Positions 1-8,748 are shown, numbered from the stretch's first letter. The stretch: DNA of 46,416 nt from Thermotogota bacterium (GCA_029780115.1 JAKOZG010000025.1:1-46416); one strand, 5' to 3'. Made by a program: numbers and translations. The notes: generated from the letters alone by a model not told the origin.

Positions 1-202
1 CTTTTGGTAGTCTTTCCTCAACTGGAGGGAGCTCTCCCTTTTTCACTTTCTCAGCAAGCACCGGTGATTCTTTGAATTGAGTGATTTTGTTGCCTGTGTC
101 TTTGTAATATTCTTCTGGCGTTGCATATGCATCCCATCCAAACAGTGTTCCTAAAGCTAGAAAAACCATCAATAAACAGATTAATACTTTCTTACTTTTC
201 AT
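1..202 (-). CDS. ABC transporter substrate-binding protein, family 5 (N-terminal part only)
   Basis: The first 67 codons of a minus-strand gene run off the left edge. It starts at the ATG at 202, with a strong SD (TTCAGGAGGTGG) 4-10 nt upstream. Residues 1-27 are a signal peptide (basic MKSKK, then a hydrophobic core ending ...GWDAYA). The mature start contains TGNKITQF...SPVLAEKV..GELPPVEERLPK. The LPPVEERLP motif is typical of the N terminus of Thermotogota and Bacillota peptide/oligosaccharide-binding proteins (SBP_bac_5). These bind oligosaccharides or peptides outside the membrane for a Dpp/Opp-type ABC importer. The permeases and ATPases would lie to the left, outside the window. The ligand cannot be inferred from this fragment. 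Confidence 0.8.
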   Translation of the reverse strand, partial: MKSKKVLICLLMVFLALGTLFGWDAYATPEEYYKDTGNKITQFKESPVLAEKVKKGELPPVEERLPK

Positions 203-304
203 AATACCACCTCCTGAACATTCAACACACATCTAAATGGAGCTTCTTTATACTTTTAAAGATTTCTATAAAGGGTTTATGAAAATATCTATAAATCATA
301 ACTC

Positions 305-332
305 ATTATATAATGGATCTCTGTAAGCTCAA
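305..332 (-). promoter_or_regulatory. Possible sigma-A promoter of the family-5 binding-protein gene
   Basis: On the minus strand TTGAGC (332-327) is followed 16 nt later by a perfect TATAAT (310-305). This would give a leader of about 95 nt before the ATG at 202. The -35 box matches the consensus at only 4 of 6 positions, and the background is very AT-rich. Confidence 0.3.
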
Positions 333-1051
333 CAAATACCTCTAATATTTAATATTTATTAATTCAAAATATAAATATTTTTTAAATATTTATATTTTAA
401 ATTAAGAAAATCGATCTTAATTTGTTACATTTTGTTTCGTCTTTTTTATTTTGATAGATAAAAATAGACTACACTTCCTTGTATTTTAGTTTCTTCAATT
501 TTTTAACAAATTATTGAAAAAGTTCTTTTAATTTTTTCATAAGAAAAGCATCTTATAGAATTAAAAGGATATAACAAATAGTGAATATTTAAATAACCAT
601 AGAAAAATTATTGGCTCGCGCTCGTTACTTTAGCCTGAAAATGGAATCAAAATCGAGAAAAATCTAATTACTAAAATCTACAATTTGATTTTCCTCAGTT
701 TGAAAGCCTGCTATAAATATTTTTTCACTTATATTGATATCTAATTTTCTTGATATGAAAACTATTTTCTTATACTAAAACCAAAAAAATTATACGCACT
801 TTGGTAGCTGTTTGTCAAATTCGATTTAAAATAATTACGAAGATTTATTTGCGATTATTTGGAATTATTTAACTTTATCTTTAATTTTCTTATTTTTCTA
901 TTTTTAATTTTTTTCAATTATAAATTTTTTAATATCTTTTTTTACATAAGCGCCAACTTTGATGTAACCCTATGACCTTAATTTGTGTTTTTGATTAATA
1001 ATCCAAAATATTTCAATTTTGTTTTCTAATAAATAAATTCTCTAATAGATT
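333..1051. other. Gene-free AT-rich stretch
   Basis: About 700 bases without a convincing reading frame on either strand. The sequence is extremely AT-rich with long T and A runs. I see no tRNA, riboswitch core or clear terminator. It separates the left-edge binding-protein gene from the 3' end of the flavoprotein operon. A short GC-richer island near 611-640 has no feature I can name. Confidence 0.5.
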
Positions 1052-1112
1052 AGGTACTTGTGCAAAGAGATAATAGAAGGTCAAACGCCTTTAAACCTTC
1101 TAAATCCAATTG
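1052..1112. repeat. Hairpin intergenic repeat, diverged copy 1
   Basis: A diverged member of the repeat seen best at 15918-16062. It begins GGTACTTGTG, has a hairpin core with 7-bp arms (AGAAGGT/ACCTTCT), and ends with a TAAAT-CCAAT tail in place of TAAATTCAAA. It lies 57 nt beyond the stop codon of the minus-strand flavoprotein gene, a position that matches the other copies. Confidence 0.5.
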
Positions 1113-1168
1113 CTCATTTTTGGAAAAAATCTTCATTTCTAAAGTGACCAAACAAAAATTTTATTTTT

Positions 1169-2974
1169 TCACATATTCACCCGTCTTTTCTCCAAAACTA
1201 TTTCCTCATCTCTCAATTTCACAACGATATAATGATAAGCCCAATTTTCATCATCCCTTGGATATAATTCCAAGGTTCTAGCATCTTTAAAAAGCAAATG
1301 AGGCCCTCTACTCTCTTTCCTTTCATTCATACATCTTAGCAAAACTTGAGCCAACAATCTGATATTTAGAGTTTCAAAATAATCTTTTAACGTGATACTG
1401 GATTCTAAAATTTCATTTATTGAGATGTTTGAAATTATTTTATAAGTATTTTTTAAGTTTTCAGGAACTCTAATAACTCCAGCATGTTTCGTCATTTGTT
1501 CTTTAATGTTTTGCTTTATAATGTTTTTGCTACTATTAAACGAAAATTGTAGGTGTTCTTTTTTTATTTTTTCTATTTCACTTTCGGTTATTTCGGAGGA
1601 CTTTGCTTTCAAAGCATAAATAGCTGCGTTATTCCCTGCAATTTTCCCAAATACTTGAGTGTCAAGCAGTGAATTACCTCCTGGTCTATTTGCTCCATGT
1701 TGACCTCCAGCTGCTTCGCCACATGAATACAAGCCTTTTATAGAAGTTTCTGCTCTTTCATTTATTTTTATTCCTCCTTGAAAATGTTGTATTGCAGGAA
1801 CTACTTCTATTTTCCCCTCTATATCAAGATCAATGCCCTTATTTACAAGCAATTCATATATCTCTTTGTTCATTTTTTTTAACCGTAATAATGGTCTGGA
1901 AAATACATCATCTCCCAATAAATCTATTCCTAATGAGGTTTTATACCAATCAATAATATCTTGAGGAACAGTGGATTTGCTCAAAAACTCGGGGTTGGCA
2001 CTATAATCTAAGAAAATTTTTCTACCTTCCATAATTTCTTTTTGCACTGCGATATCAATTATATGAGACTCTTCTTCATAGGAAAGCGGCCAACTCCACC
2101 CTTTTGAAAAAAGGATACGAACCAAATCTTTACTGTCATAATTTTTCTTATAATGTTTGCAAATAATATCTTCTCCGAGATCATTAATGATTCTTGGCAA
2201 AGCCCTCATAAAGCTACCCGAGCAAGCTATCTTGGTTTTCTTAGAAGCTATTCCTATTTGTATAAACTCCATATTAACAAGCTCCGCGCCTGCTCTTAGT
2301 GCGGCAGCATGTCCATCACCTGTACACATTGTTGGAAAAAGATTTTCAGCATAAACCTGACCAGCTCCGCCCGTTGCTAAAATTACAGCAGGAGCTTCTA
2401 CTACAAATAATTCGTTTGTTATAACGTTAATTCCATATGCTCCTTTGACTTTATTTTCGTCATCTAATAAAATATCTTGTATCATTGTATTCTCAATAAC
2501 TTCAATTTTTTGATTCATAACTTCTTTTGCTAGCGCCTTTGCTATTTGCACCGCTGTATCTGGTCCAGTATAACAAGCCCTAGCATACTTTGAACCATCT
2601 GTTCTAAATTGTTTTACTTTTCCATCTTCTTTTGAAAAAGGAACCCCCAATTTTTCAAGGTATTCAAAGGCATCTTTAGAGTTTTTAGCTAATACTTCTG
2701 CTAAATTTTTATCAGAAACCATTCCACCTATTACGAAAATATCCTCAGCATGATATTTCCAAGAATCTTGCGTATAAGGCTCTGTGGTATCTAATGTTGC
2801 ATGAAAAGCCATTCTATCTGAATAAGAAGTTGCCGTTACACTATCATTTAACATTTTTCCTTTGGAGATTATTTTAACGTCTAAATTTTTATCTATTTCT
2901 TTTAAGCTTAAAGCTGCTCTTAAGCCTGCTCCTCCAGCTCCAACAATAACGATATCTGCTTTTACTTTTATCAT
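1169..2974 (-). CDS. FAD-dependent fumarate-reductase/succinate-dehydrogenase-like flavoprotein
   Basis: A 601-residue flavoprotein of the FrdA/SdhA/AprA/L-aspartate-oxidase superfamily. The N terminus has a dinucleotide fold (IVIVGAGGAGLRAA), followed by TGGAGQVY...GDGHAAALRAGAELVNMEF and the FAD-binding segment GLYSCGEAAGGQHGANRPGGNSLL. The C-terminal helical domain carries ESRGPHLLFKD. The usual EFxQFHP reads EFIQIG, so the substrate probably differs from succinate/fumarate. I chose the ATG at 2974 because the SD GAGGTG lies 6 nt before it; a GTG three codons upstream is inside that SD. It is the last gene of the sugar-transporter operon, 13 nt after the FMN reductase gene, so the two may act together as a C=C reductase or dehydrogenase. 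It has no signal peptide and is probably cytoplasmic. The substrate is unknown. Confidence 0.8.
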   Translation of the reverse strand: MIKVKADIVIVGAGGAGLRAALSLKEIDKNLDVKIISKGKMLNDSVTATSYSDRMAFHATLDTTEPYTQDSWKYHAEDIFVIGGMVSDKNLAEVLAKNSKDAFEYLEKLGVPFSKEDGKVKQFRTDGSKYARACYTGPDTAVQIAKALAKEVMNQKIEVIENTMIQDILLDDENKVKGAYGINVITNELFVVEAPAVILATGGAGQVYAENLFPTMCTGDGHAAALRAGAELVNMEFIQIGIASKKTKIACSGSFMRALPRIINDLGEDIICKHYKKNYDSKDLVRILFSKGWSWPLSYEEESHIIDIAVQKEIMEGRKIFLDYSANPEFLSKSTVPQDIIDWYKTSLGIDLLGDDVFSRPLLRLKKMNKEIYELLVNKGIDLDIEGKIEVVPAIQHFQGGIKINERAETSIKGLYSCGEAAGGQHGANRPGGNSLLDTQVFGKIAGNNAAIYALKAKSSEITESEIEKIKKEHLQFSFNSSKNIIKQNIKEQMTKHAGVIRVPENLKNTYKIISNISINEILESSITLKDYFETLNIRLLAQVLLRCMNERKESRGPHLLFKDARTLELYPRDDENWAYHYIVVKLRDEEIVLEKRRVNM

Positions 2975-2987
2975 GTTTTTCACCTCA

Positions 2988-4301
2988 TCACCTATTTTCC
3001 CTCAATATTTCCATATATGGCTTTAGATAGATCTCTCTATCTCTTATAGCACAACCCGTAATTTTCTTATGAGCCTTTAATTCTGCACATCTGATACAAG
3101 TAATACATACTTTACTCCTATCTAAAATTCCGCTCTCAATAATATCTTTTGCAAAATTCGGATAGGCAAAAGCCATTCTTCCTAGTCCTATAATCTTTGC
3201 ATATCCTTTTTCTACCATTCCACTAGCTACATATGGGACATATTCTCTAAACCAGCTTAACCCAGTTCCAACAACCACGAGATCTTCAAAATTGCTTTGC
3301 ACCTCTTTAGTCAGTTTTATTAGTCTTTCAACTCCAAGTAGGGGAGGTTCAGGTGGAGCATATTTTTTTGGTTCACCATCGGCAGGTCTATTTATATGCG
3401 GATTAATGTATGGACTTCCTGCAGTTACATTTATTATTTTAACTTTTCTATCTTTTAGCTCTCTGATTAATTTTAAAGGTTCAGCTAGATCAAGTTCTCC
3501 TTGCTCATTCACACCCCAACCAACAGAATAATGTAGAAAATCAGAGATATTTAATCTTACAGCAACTTCGATTCCAACTTCATCTTCAATCCTTTCTACA
3601 ACATCTTTTAAAAAACTTGTTCTGTTTTCATAATCTCCTCCATACTTACCTTCTCTCGTTCTAGCTCCGAGTAATTCTGATAATAAATAACGATGACAAC
3701 TTTTCACATCTACCGCATCAAAACCTGCTTTTTTTGCTAATTTTGCCGTTATAATATATGATTCTTTAAGTTCTTCCAGTTCTTTATCAGTAATGATAGG
3801 ATGTGAAAAGTCTATCTTTGATATTTTGTCAAGTTCCTCATCATGTACCGCAATAACTTTATTTTCTCCAAAACGTCCCGAGTGAGTCAATTGTAGTACT
3901 AAATATGGATATTGTTTATTATCCTTTAGAGATGTTTCTTTCATCATATTTACCAAGTTTGCAAAATCATCAAAAGTATATTTATTTAAGAACAATTGCT
4001 GGTTATTTGCTCTGGCTGATTCACTCACGGCTGTAGCTTCAAACCAAATTAAACCCGCTAATCCTTTGGTGTATCTCATGTATCTTCTTTCGGTTAGTTC
4101 GCTAGGTGATCCCTTTGAAGTTGCATCACATCCCTCCATGGGATGAATTGCAAGTCTGTTATTTATTGTTCTGCCATTAATTTCTATTTTTTCTTTTAAT
4201 AAATCAATATTTGTTGAAAAAGGAATATCCAAATTTAATTTTTTTACTTTATTTTCTAAATCTTCCAAAGAAGAAAAATTAAAAATATCCTTGTTGCTCA
4301 A
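2988..4301 (-). CDS. NADH:flavin oxidoreductase/old yellow enzyme family, with [4Fe-4S] motif
   Basis: A 437-residue FMN TIM-barrel protein of the OYE/2,4-dienoyl-CoA reductase group. Family features include NRLAIHPMEGCDA near the N terminus, LVLQLTHSGRFGEN, AKKAGFDAVDVKSCHRYLLSELL, the barrel end VVGTGLSW...IGLGRMAFAYPNF, and the cluster motif C-x2-C-x2-C-x11-C (CITCIRC...GC). The C-terminal FAD/NAD domains of full dienoyl-CoA reductases are absent. The start is set at the TTG at 4301, 6 nt after SD GAGGTG; a GTG at 4310 would fall inside the SD. It lies 17 nt downstream of the permease gene and 13 nt upstream of the flavoprotein gene. This points to reduction of an activated C=C or C=O bond in a sugar-derived compound, which is inference. 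Confidence 0.82.
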   Translation of the reverse strand: MSNKDIFNFSSLEDLENKVKKLNLDIPFSTNIDLLKEKIEINGRTINNRLAIHPMEGCDATSKGSPSELTERRYMRYTKGLAGLIWFEATAVSESARANNQQLFLNKYTFDDFANLVNMMKETSLKDNKQYPYLVLQLTHSGRFGENKVIAVHDEELDKISKIDFSHPIITDKELEELKESYIITAKLAKKAGFDAVDVKSCHRYLLSELLGARTREGKYGGDYENRTSFLKDVVERIEDEVGIEVAVRLNISDFLHYSVGWGVNEQGELDLAEPLKLIRELKDRKVKIINVTAGSPYINPHINRPADGEPKKYAPPEPPLLGVERLIKLTKEVQSNFEDLVVVGTGLSWFREYVPYVASGMVEKGYAKIIGLGRMAFAYPNFAKDIIESGILDRSKVCITCIRCAELKAHKKITGCAIRDREIYLKPYMEILRENR

Positions 4302-4318
4302 AAAAACCACCTCTTATA

Positions 4319-5116
4319 TTAGTACTTTAATCCTCCAGCTGAAAGTCCCTTCATAAATAAGTTTTGGAACAAAAGAAATATTATTAAAGTTGGTATTATT
4401 GACATTACGGAAAAAGCCAAGATTTCATTCAAGGGAATACCGTATTGACCTTGCAATGTTGCTAGTGCCAATTGAATTGTGAAATTTTTCCCACTATTTA
4501 TAACTATTAATGGGAGTACAAAATCATTCCATCTCCATGTAAAAGAAAATATTGCAAGAGAAGCAATTAACGGTTTAGAAAGAGGAATTACTATCTTAAC
4601 GAATATTTGCCATTCATTAGCTCCATCAACTTTAGCGCTTTCTAAAAATTCATCTGGAAGGTCTTTCATATATTGAATCGCTGTAAATGCCCCTGTTGGA
4701 GTAAAAACAGCAGGTATAATAAGACCCCACAAACTGTCCATCAGTCCCAATTGTTTTATGATTACAAACAAGGGAACCATTATTATTTGAGCGGTAACAA
4801 AGAGCGTAATAACGACTATTTCTGTAAAGAAATCTTTGTGTCTAAACGTTCCTTTCGCTAATCCATAGCCCAAAGAAACACAGAGAAAAACAGTTATGAT
4901 TGTTGAAATTATAGCAACAAACAAAGTGTTATATAAATATCTCATAAAATTAGATTGTTTAAAAATATTTATATACCCTTCAAAAGATATTTTTTTTGGA
5001 AATATGGTAGGAGGGTACTTATATATCTCACTCATACTTTTAAAGGAAGAGGTAACCGTCCAAAAAACAGGTATCATAAACAAAACTGCTAATATAATAA
5101 CTATTGTTTTTCTCAT
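4319..5116 (-). CDS. Carbohydrate ABC transporter permease, MalG type
   Basis: A 265-residue inner-membrane permease with six predicted helices, the first at residues 3-22. The cytoplasmic EAA loop (EFLESAKVDGANEWQIFVKIVIPLSKPLIAS) contacts the ATPase. The C terminus ends LFMKGLSAGGLKY, typical of the MalG/LacG/UgpE group. Its ATG overlaps the stop of the MalF-type gene in an ATGA, so the two are translationally coupled. No ATPase gene accompanies the operon, so a multipurpose MsmX/UgpC-type ATPase encoded elsewhere is expected. Confidence 0.9.
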   Translation of the reverse strand: MRKTIVIILAVLFMIPVFWTVTSSFKSMSEIYKYPPTIFPKKISFEGYINIFKQSNFMRYLYNTLFVAIISTIITVFLCVSLGYGLAKGTFRHKDFFTEIVVITLFVTAQIIMVPLFVIIKQLGLMDSLWGLIIPAVFTPTGAFTAIQYMKDLPDEFLESAKVDGANEWQIFVKIVIPLSKPLIASLAIFSFTWRWNDFVLPLIVINSGKNFTIQLALATLQGQYGIPLNEILAFSVMSIIPTLIIFLLFQNLFMKGLSAGGLKY

Positions 5117-5991
5117 ATTTTTCCACCTTCTATCTCTCTCTCTTGCACTTTTCTAACAGTATAGGCTATAACAAAGCTTATTAATAAAACAATTAAAGAA
5201 CCAGCGGAAGCATAGCCAAGTCTAAAATCGGTGAAAGCTTTTTGATAAACGTACAAAGGTGCTACCGTCGTTGCGTATCCAGGCCCACCAGTTGTCATGA
5301 TATAAGCAATTGTAAAATTCCTGAAACAATTTGCTATTGAAAGTGTGATAACAGAGATATTAGTATTCTTTAATAAGGGTAGTGTAATATACCAGAACTT
5401 TTGAAATTTTGTCGCTCCGTCTATTGAAGCAGCTTCATAAAATTCTTCTGGTATAGCTTGCAGTCCAACTATAAACAGCATCATCATAAAACCTGCCAAA
5501 ACCCAAACTTGTACGAGAACTATTGTAAATAGGGCTAACGTAGGATTATCAAGCCAATCCACCGGTTTAAATCCCATACTTGTTATTATATAATTAACCA
5601 AACCAAAATTTCTACTAAATAACCATTTCCACATAGTTCCTGCAGCAACCATAGGTATCATGTATGGCCAATAAAAGAAAACTCTCATAATCTTCGAAAA
5701 TCTGTCTTCCTCTTGAAGAAGAACTCCCAAAATTAAAGAAACTACAAAAATTATGGGAACAGCTAAAAAAGTATACTTAAAAGATACTATTATCGAATTC
5801 CAAAACCACTTATCTTTCATCAATTGAGAAAAATTTCTAAGTCCGACATATTTCATTGGACTTAAAAGATCCCATGAAAAAAAACTAAGTACTATCATTA
5901 AAATTATAGGTAATATATAAAAAAGAAAGTGAAAAACGAATGCTGGTATCGTAAAAATAAACCTATTTTTTACTATCTTAAGCTCTTTCAA
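5113..5991 (-). CDS. Carbohydrate ABC transporter permease, MalF/UgpA type
   Basis: A 292-residue membrane permease with about six helices. It has the EAA motif EFYEAASIDGATKFQKFWYITLPLLK and the sequence RNFTIAYIMTTGGPGYAT common in LacF/UgpA permeases. I set the start at the TTG at 5991, where the SD AAGGGGTGA ends 6-7 nt upstream; the in-frame TTG at 5997 is only 1 nt from it. It pairs with the MalG-type permease (ATGA overlap). It is separated from the binding-protein gene by about 150 nt holding strong hairpins, which usually lower permease expression relative to the binding protein. Confidence 0.9.
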   Translation of the reverse strand: MKELKIVKNRFIFTIPAFVFHFLFYILPIILMIVLSFFSWDLLSPMKYVGLRNFSQLMKDKWFWNSIIVSFKYTFLAVPIIFVVSLILGVLLQEEDRFSKIMRVFFYWPYMIPMVAAGTMWKWLFSRNFGLVNYIITSMGFKPVDWLDNPTLALFTIVLVQVWVLAGFMMMLFIVGLQAIPEEFYEAASIDGATKFQKFWYITLPLLKNTNISVITLSIANCFRNFTIAYIMTTGGPGYATTVAPLYVYQKAFTDFRLGYASAGSLIVLLISFVIAYTVRKVQEREIEGGKI

Positions 5992-6044
5992 ATACAATCA
6001 CCCCTTCTTGTTTTTTATCTAAAACCTTCTAGATCTAAGTTTAT

Positions 6045-6096
6045 CCCTTTATTAGAAAAGGGGGAGCCTACAGTCAAAAAACTAATAGGCTCACCC
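6045..6096 (-). terminator. Intercistronic hairpins between binding protein and permease genes
   Basis: Read on the minus strand, a stem with TGAGCCTA pairing TAGGCTC plus an outer GGG/CCC (6096-6061) is followed by a second stem CCCTTT/AAAGGG (6062-6045). The CCC of the first outer stem and that of the second compete for the shared bases at 6060-6063. No long U-run follows, so a processing, stabilising or attenuating role in the operon is more likely than full termination. Confidence 0.5.
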
Positions 6097-6140
6097 ATAC
6101 TAAAGACTAGTATAAAGGATTCACGATAAAAACCAAATGT

Positions 6141-7400
6141 CTACAACTCTTCCTTAACTCTTTCCGCTTCAGATTTCCAGTGTTGAATCATTTGTTTTGG
6201 AGTCATTTGACCAGTTATTCCAAGGGCTATATCTTTTCTAATAGTATCTGTTATTCTGCTCCATACCGCTGTTGCCCTTACTGTTGTACTCCATGCAGGC
6301 GCTCTTTCAGCTAACACTTGGTGTACTTCTGCCCACGTTTCTAAGAGTGGTTCTCCATAATCAATTGTATGGTCTTTGTAAGCACTCAAATCTCTGCTTC
6401 TTTTTATATATTCTGTATATCCAGTATCCTTGTTAGCTAGCCACATTGCAAATTCGGTTGCGGCTTTTTCTTTTTCTGCATTTCCTGTTTTGGGTACAGC
6501 CAAAAATCCTCCTCCAGATATTCCAAACCAATCTTCTATAACAGGAACATACGCCGGAGATACTTCGTTTTGTTTACCTGCATTGAAAGATTCTCTTGAC
6601 ATCCAACTTCCTGCCCAGTCAACCGCTGTTATACCACCAAAGAAGTTATTGGTATGTGATTCTCCAGAGAGCCATTCAGCAAGTGGTACTAAACCTTCTT
6701 TAAACAAGTTAACAAATTCTTCTATAGCCTTTTCTGCATTTTCATATTGATCCATTACGAAGTTTCCTTCCTCATCTAATACAGTGATGTTCCATAATGC
6801 CAAGTAACTAAAGAATTTATCTGCCGAATATTCAATAGACATGGCGTAAGGTATCTTATTAACTTCTTTTACCTTTCTTAAAATATCCTTAAATTCTTCC
6901 CAAGTCCAAGGCTCCTCTCTTCCACCGAGTGGAGGATATTTTATTCCTGCTTTATCAAACATTGCTTTATTAATCCAAACTGAATATGTAGTAAAGTGTA
7001 ATGGTATAGCGTGTACAACATCACCTTCACCTAAATAGACTTTTACAACATCATAAGTTGAATCTTTATACTGTTGAGGGGTTAAACCTAAAGATTTTTG
7101 AATATCTGGTCCTAAATTCTTCATAAACTGGGTCATTTGAGGCAGATAAGTTGCGGTTGTTTCGAGTAAGTCAGGTGGATTACCACCTAAAAAAACTAAA
7201 GACATCTTTTGCATATAGTTGGCATATGGAAATGCTACAACCTCTATCGATACATCTGGATGATCTTTTTCATATAATTCAACAACCTGCCTTAATACTC
7301 TAGCTTTACTTTCGTCACTGGAATACATCGTTAACTTTACCGAGAAAATCGATCCTGCTATCATCAAAAAAACTAATGTAAAAGTTAGTAACCTTTTCAT
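6141..7400 (-). CDS. Sugar ABC transporter substrate-binding protein, family 1
   Basis: A 419-residue extracellular protein. The signal peptide covers residues 1 to about 20 (MKRLLTFTLVFLMIAGSIFS). Mature features are typical of SBP_bac_1 (MalE/UgpB) proteins: LYEKDHPDVSIEVVAFPYANY, LGGNPPDLLE, WTWEEFKDILRK and GGGFLAVPKTGNAEKEKAATEFAMWLAN. It starts at the ATG at 7400 with SD GGAAGGAGGT 7 nt upstream. It is the first gene of the transporter operon and captures a sugar or oligosaccharide for the two permeases. The neighbouring pectin locus makes galacturonides plausible ligands, but the sequence does not fix the ligand. Confidence 0.9.
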   Translation of the reverse strand: MKRLLTFTLVFLMIAGSIFSVKLTMYSSDESKARVLRQVVELYEKDHPDVSIEVVAFPYANYMQKMSLVFLGGNPPDLLETTATYLPQMTQFMKNLGPDIQKSLGLTPQQYKDSTYDVVKVYLGEGDVVHAIPLHFTTYSVWINKAMFDKAGIKYPPLGGREEPWTWEEFKDILRKVKEVNKIPYAMSIEYSADKFFSYLALWNITVLDEEGNFVMDQYENAEKAIEEFVNLFKEGLVPLAEWLSGESHTNNFFGGITAVDWAGSWMSRESFNAGKQNEVSPAYVPVIEDWFGISGGGFLAVPKTGNAEKEKAATEFAMWLANKDTGYTEYIKRSRDLSAYKDHTIDYGEPLLETWAEVHQVLAERAPAWSTTVRATAVWSRITDTIRKDIALGITGQMTPKQMIQHWKSEAERVKEEL

Positions 7401-7483
7401 ACTTCTTACCTCCTTCCAAATATTTGAAAAAATCAGATAACCTAATTAGATAACTGCTTTAACGCTAATAAACCTTCTTTTTC

Positions 7484-7522
7484 ACCTCCTTAGATTATAT
7501 AATAGAAACTTTGGAAATTATA
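7484..7522 (-). promoter_or_regulatory. Promoter -10 box and orphan Shine-Dalgarno ahead of the sugar-transporter operon
   Basis: On the minus strand a perfect TATAAT (7522-7517) lies about 115 nt before the binding-protein start; the -35 is poor. About 25 nt further comes AAGGAGGT (7491-7484), a perfect SD with no usable start codon after it: the overlapping GTG frame stops after five codons. The next 20 nt resemble the true start region 76 nt downstream (AAGGTT-TTA spacing), suggesting a decayed duplicate start. The rest of 7401-7726 is AT-rich apart from the repeat at 7626-7673. Confidence 0.4.
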
Positions 7523-7625
7523 AAGCGTACTTTTTATAAATGTTCTAAATTTAGATTTTTGAAAAAATGCCTCTTTTGCTCTAATTCTCTCGTTTATTGC
7601 TAATTTCTTTTACATATTCAATAAT

Positions 7626-7673
7626 TTGGCAAAGAAAGGAGGACTTTGTCCCATTACTTTTGTAAATTCAAAA
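7626..7673. repeat. Hairpin intergenic repeat, copy 2
   Basis: A member of the repeat family: TTGGC-AAGAAAGGAGGACTTTGTCC then ATTACTTTTGTAAATTCAAAA. The hairpin core is GGAC-TTT-GTCC where the type copies have AGGGC-TNC-GCCCT, so both arms changed together and the stem is kept. It lies 54 nt after the stop codon of the minus-strand Gfo/Idh gene at 7727. Confidence 0.55.
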
Positions 7674-7726
7674 TCTCATTTCTAAGAATCTATTTAGCTA
7701 AACTATTTGCAATTTACAGACATTAA

Positions 7727-8722
7727 TTAAAGGTACACAACTTTTTGTTCATCAGCAGATTGAAGTGCCTTTAAGCAAATTTTTGTAACTTCAAACGAAT
7801 CTTCTGCACTTATCATGCATTTGCCCTTACCCTCAATTTCTTTTAAAAAGTCTAAAAATATGCTTCCTCCTTGCTCTAATGGTACTTCTCTAACTCCAGG
7901 AATTTGATCATCGATTAAAAGCACCTTACTGTTAATAACCTCTATTATTCCTTTTGTTCCCACTACCCTTAATCTATCGTCATCGTGTGTTGGTGCGTTA
8001 TTAGGCCTAAAATAATCTATAGTCAAAGAAGCTAAAACTTCATTTGTAAGATTAAAATGGCATAGTGCACTTACTTCTAAATCGCCGTGGCCTTTATTAT
8101 GTTTTTTTGAATGAGAAGCATATACTGATAAAAATTCTTGATTACTGAACCATCTTATCCAATCAATTCCGTGACTTCCTACCCATGGAATGGTACCTCC
8201 GTAAGTTTTTCTTGACTTATAAAACTCGTCTCTTTCTCCTAGTTTATACGATTTTTGAGCATTTAAAAGTCTTATTTCACCTATAGAACCATTTTTTACA
8301 TAGTTATAAGCAGTTAAAAACCATGGTTTATACCTTATGCCAAACATAGCCACAAAGACGGATTTGCTACTAAAATAAGTTTGCTTGAGTTTTTCCAGAT
8401 CCTCAAATGTTGTTGCTACAGGCTTTTCAGTAAAGACATTTATTCCTCTTTTTAAAGCTTCTATGGAAACACTTGCTAAATCTCCAAAAAAACAGTTGAC
8501 AACAGCAATATCAGGCTTTAGTTTATCAAACATTTCTCTATAATCTTCATAAATTTCTGGTTTGTAACCTAAATCAACAACCTCTTTATATACTTTGTCA
8601 ATACGTTCACCTTTTGATCCAGCTGATATTCCAACAATATCAACATTTAAATAACGGTTAACCCTTAAAGGATTCAATACATAATGATAATGACCACTAG
8701 AGCCTACAATACATAATTTCAT
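7727..8722 (-). CDS. Gfo/Idh/MocA family oxidoreductase
   Basis: A 331-residue NAD(P)-dependent sugar/cyclitol dehydrogenase-like protein. The N-terminal Rossmann fold starts CIVGSSGH in place of the usual GxGxxG. The family Glu-Lys-Pro motif is GINVFTEKPVATTFEDLEKL, and the C-terminal alpha/beta domain includes GGTIPWVGSHGIDWIRWF, where H-x3-D is in the catalytic position. It starts at the ATG at 8722 with SD AAGGAGAT 9 nt upstream. It lies 26 nt downstream of a second Gfo/Idh gene and upstream of the sugar ABC operon. It probably oxidises or epimerises the imported sugar or a uronate derivative in the cytoplasm. The substrate is unassigned. Confidence 0.85.
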   Translation of the reverse strand: MKLCIVGSSGHYHYVLNPLRVNRYLNVDIVGISAGSKGERIDKVYKEVVDLGYKPEIYEDYREMFDKLKPDIAVVNCFFGDLASVSIEALKRGINVFTEKPVATTFEDLEKLKQTYFSSKSVFVAMFGIRYKPWFLTAYNYVKNGSIGEIRLLNAQKSYKLGERDEFYKSRKTYGGTIPWVGSHGIDWIRWFSNQEFLSVYASHSKKHNKGHGDLEVSALCHFNLTNEVLASLTIDYFRPNNAPTHDDDRLRVVGTKGIIEVINSKVLLIDDQIPGVREVPLEQGGSIFLDFLKEIEGKGKCMISAEDSFEVTKICLKALQSADEQKVVYL

Positions 8723-8748
8723 GACGTTAATATCTCCTTGTATAGAAG

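Noticed and set aside
1060-1281. 73-residue plus-strand frame near the flavoprotein 3' end
   Set aside because: Begins inside the intergenic repeat, overlaps the flavoprotein gene, and lacks an SD; low-complexity product.
2975-2983. GTG start three codons upstream for the flavoprotein (similar cases at 4310, 13046 and 31948)
   Set aside because: Each of these GTG codons is part of the GAGGTG Shine-Dalgarno sequence; a start 6-8 nt downstream is better placed in every case.
7484-7510. Short leader peptide after the orphan SD ahead of the sugar-binding protein
   Set aside because: No start codon at a usable distance; the GTG inside the SD gives only five codons. A decayed duplication explains it better.
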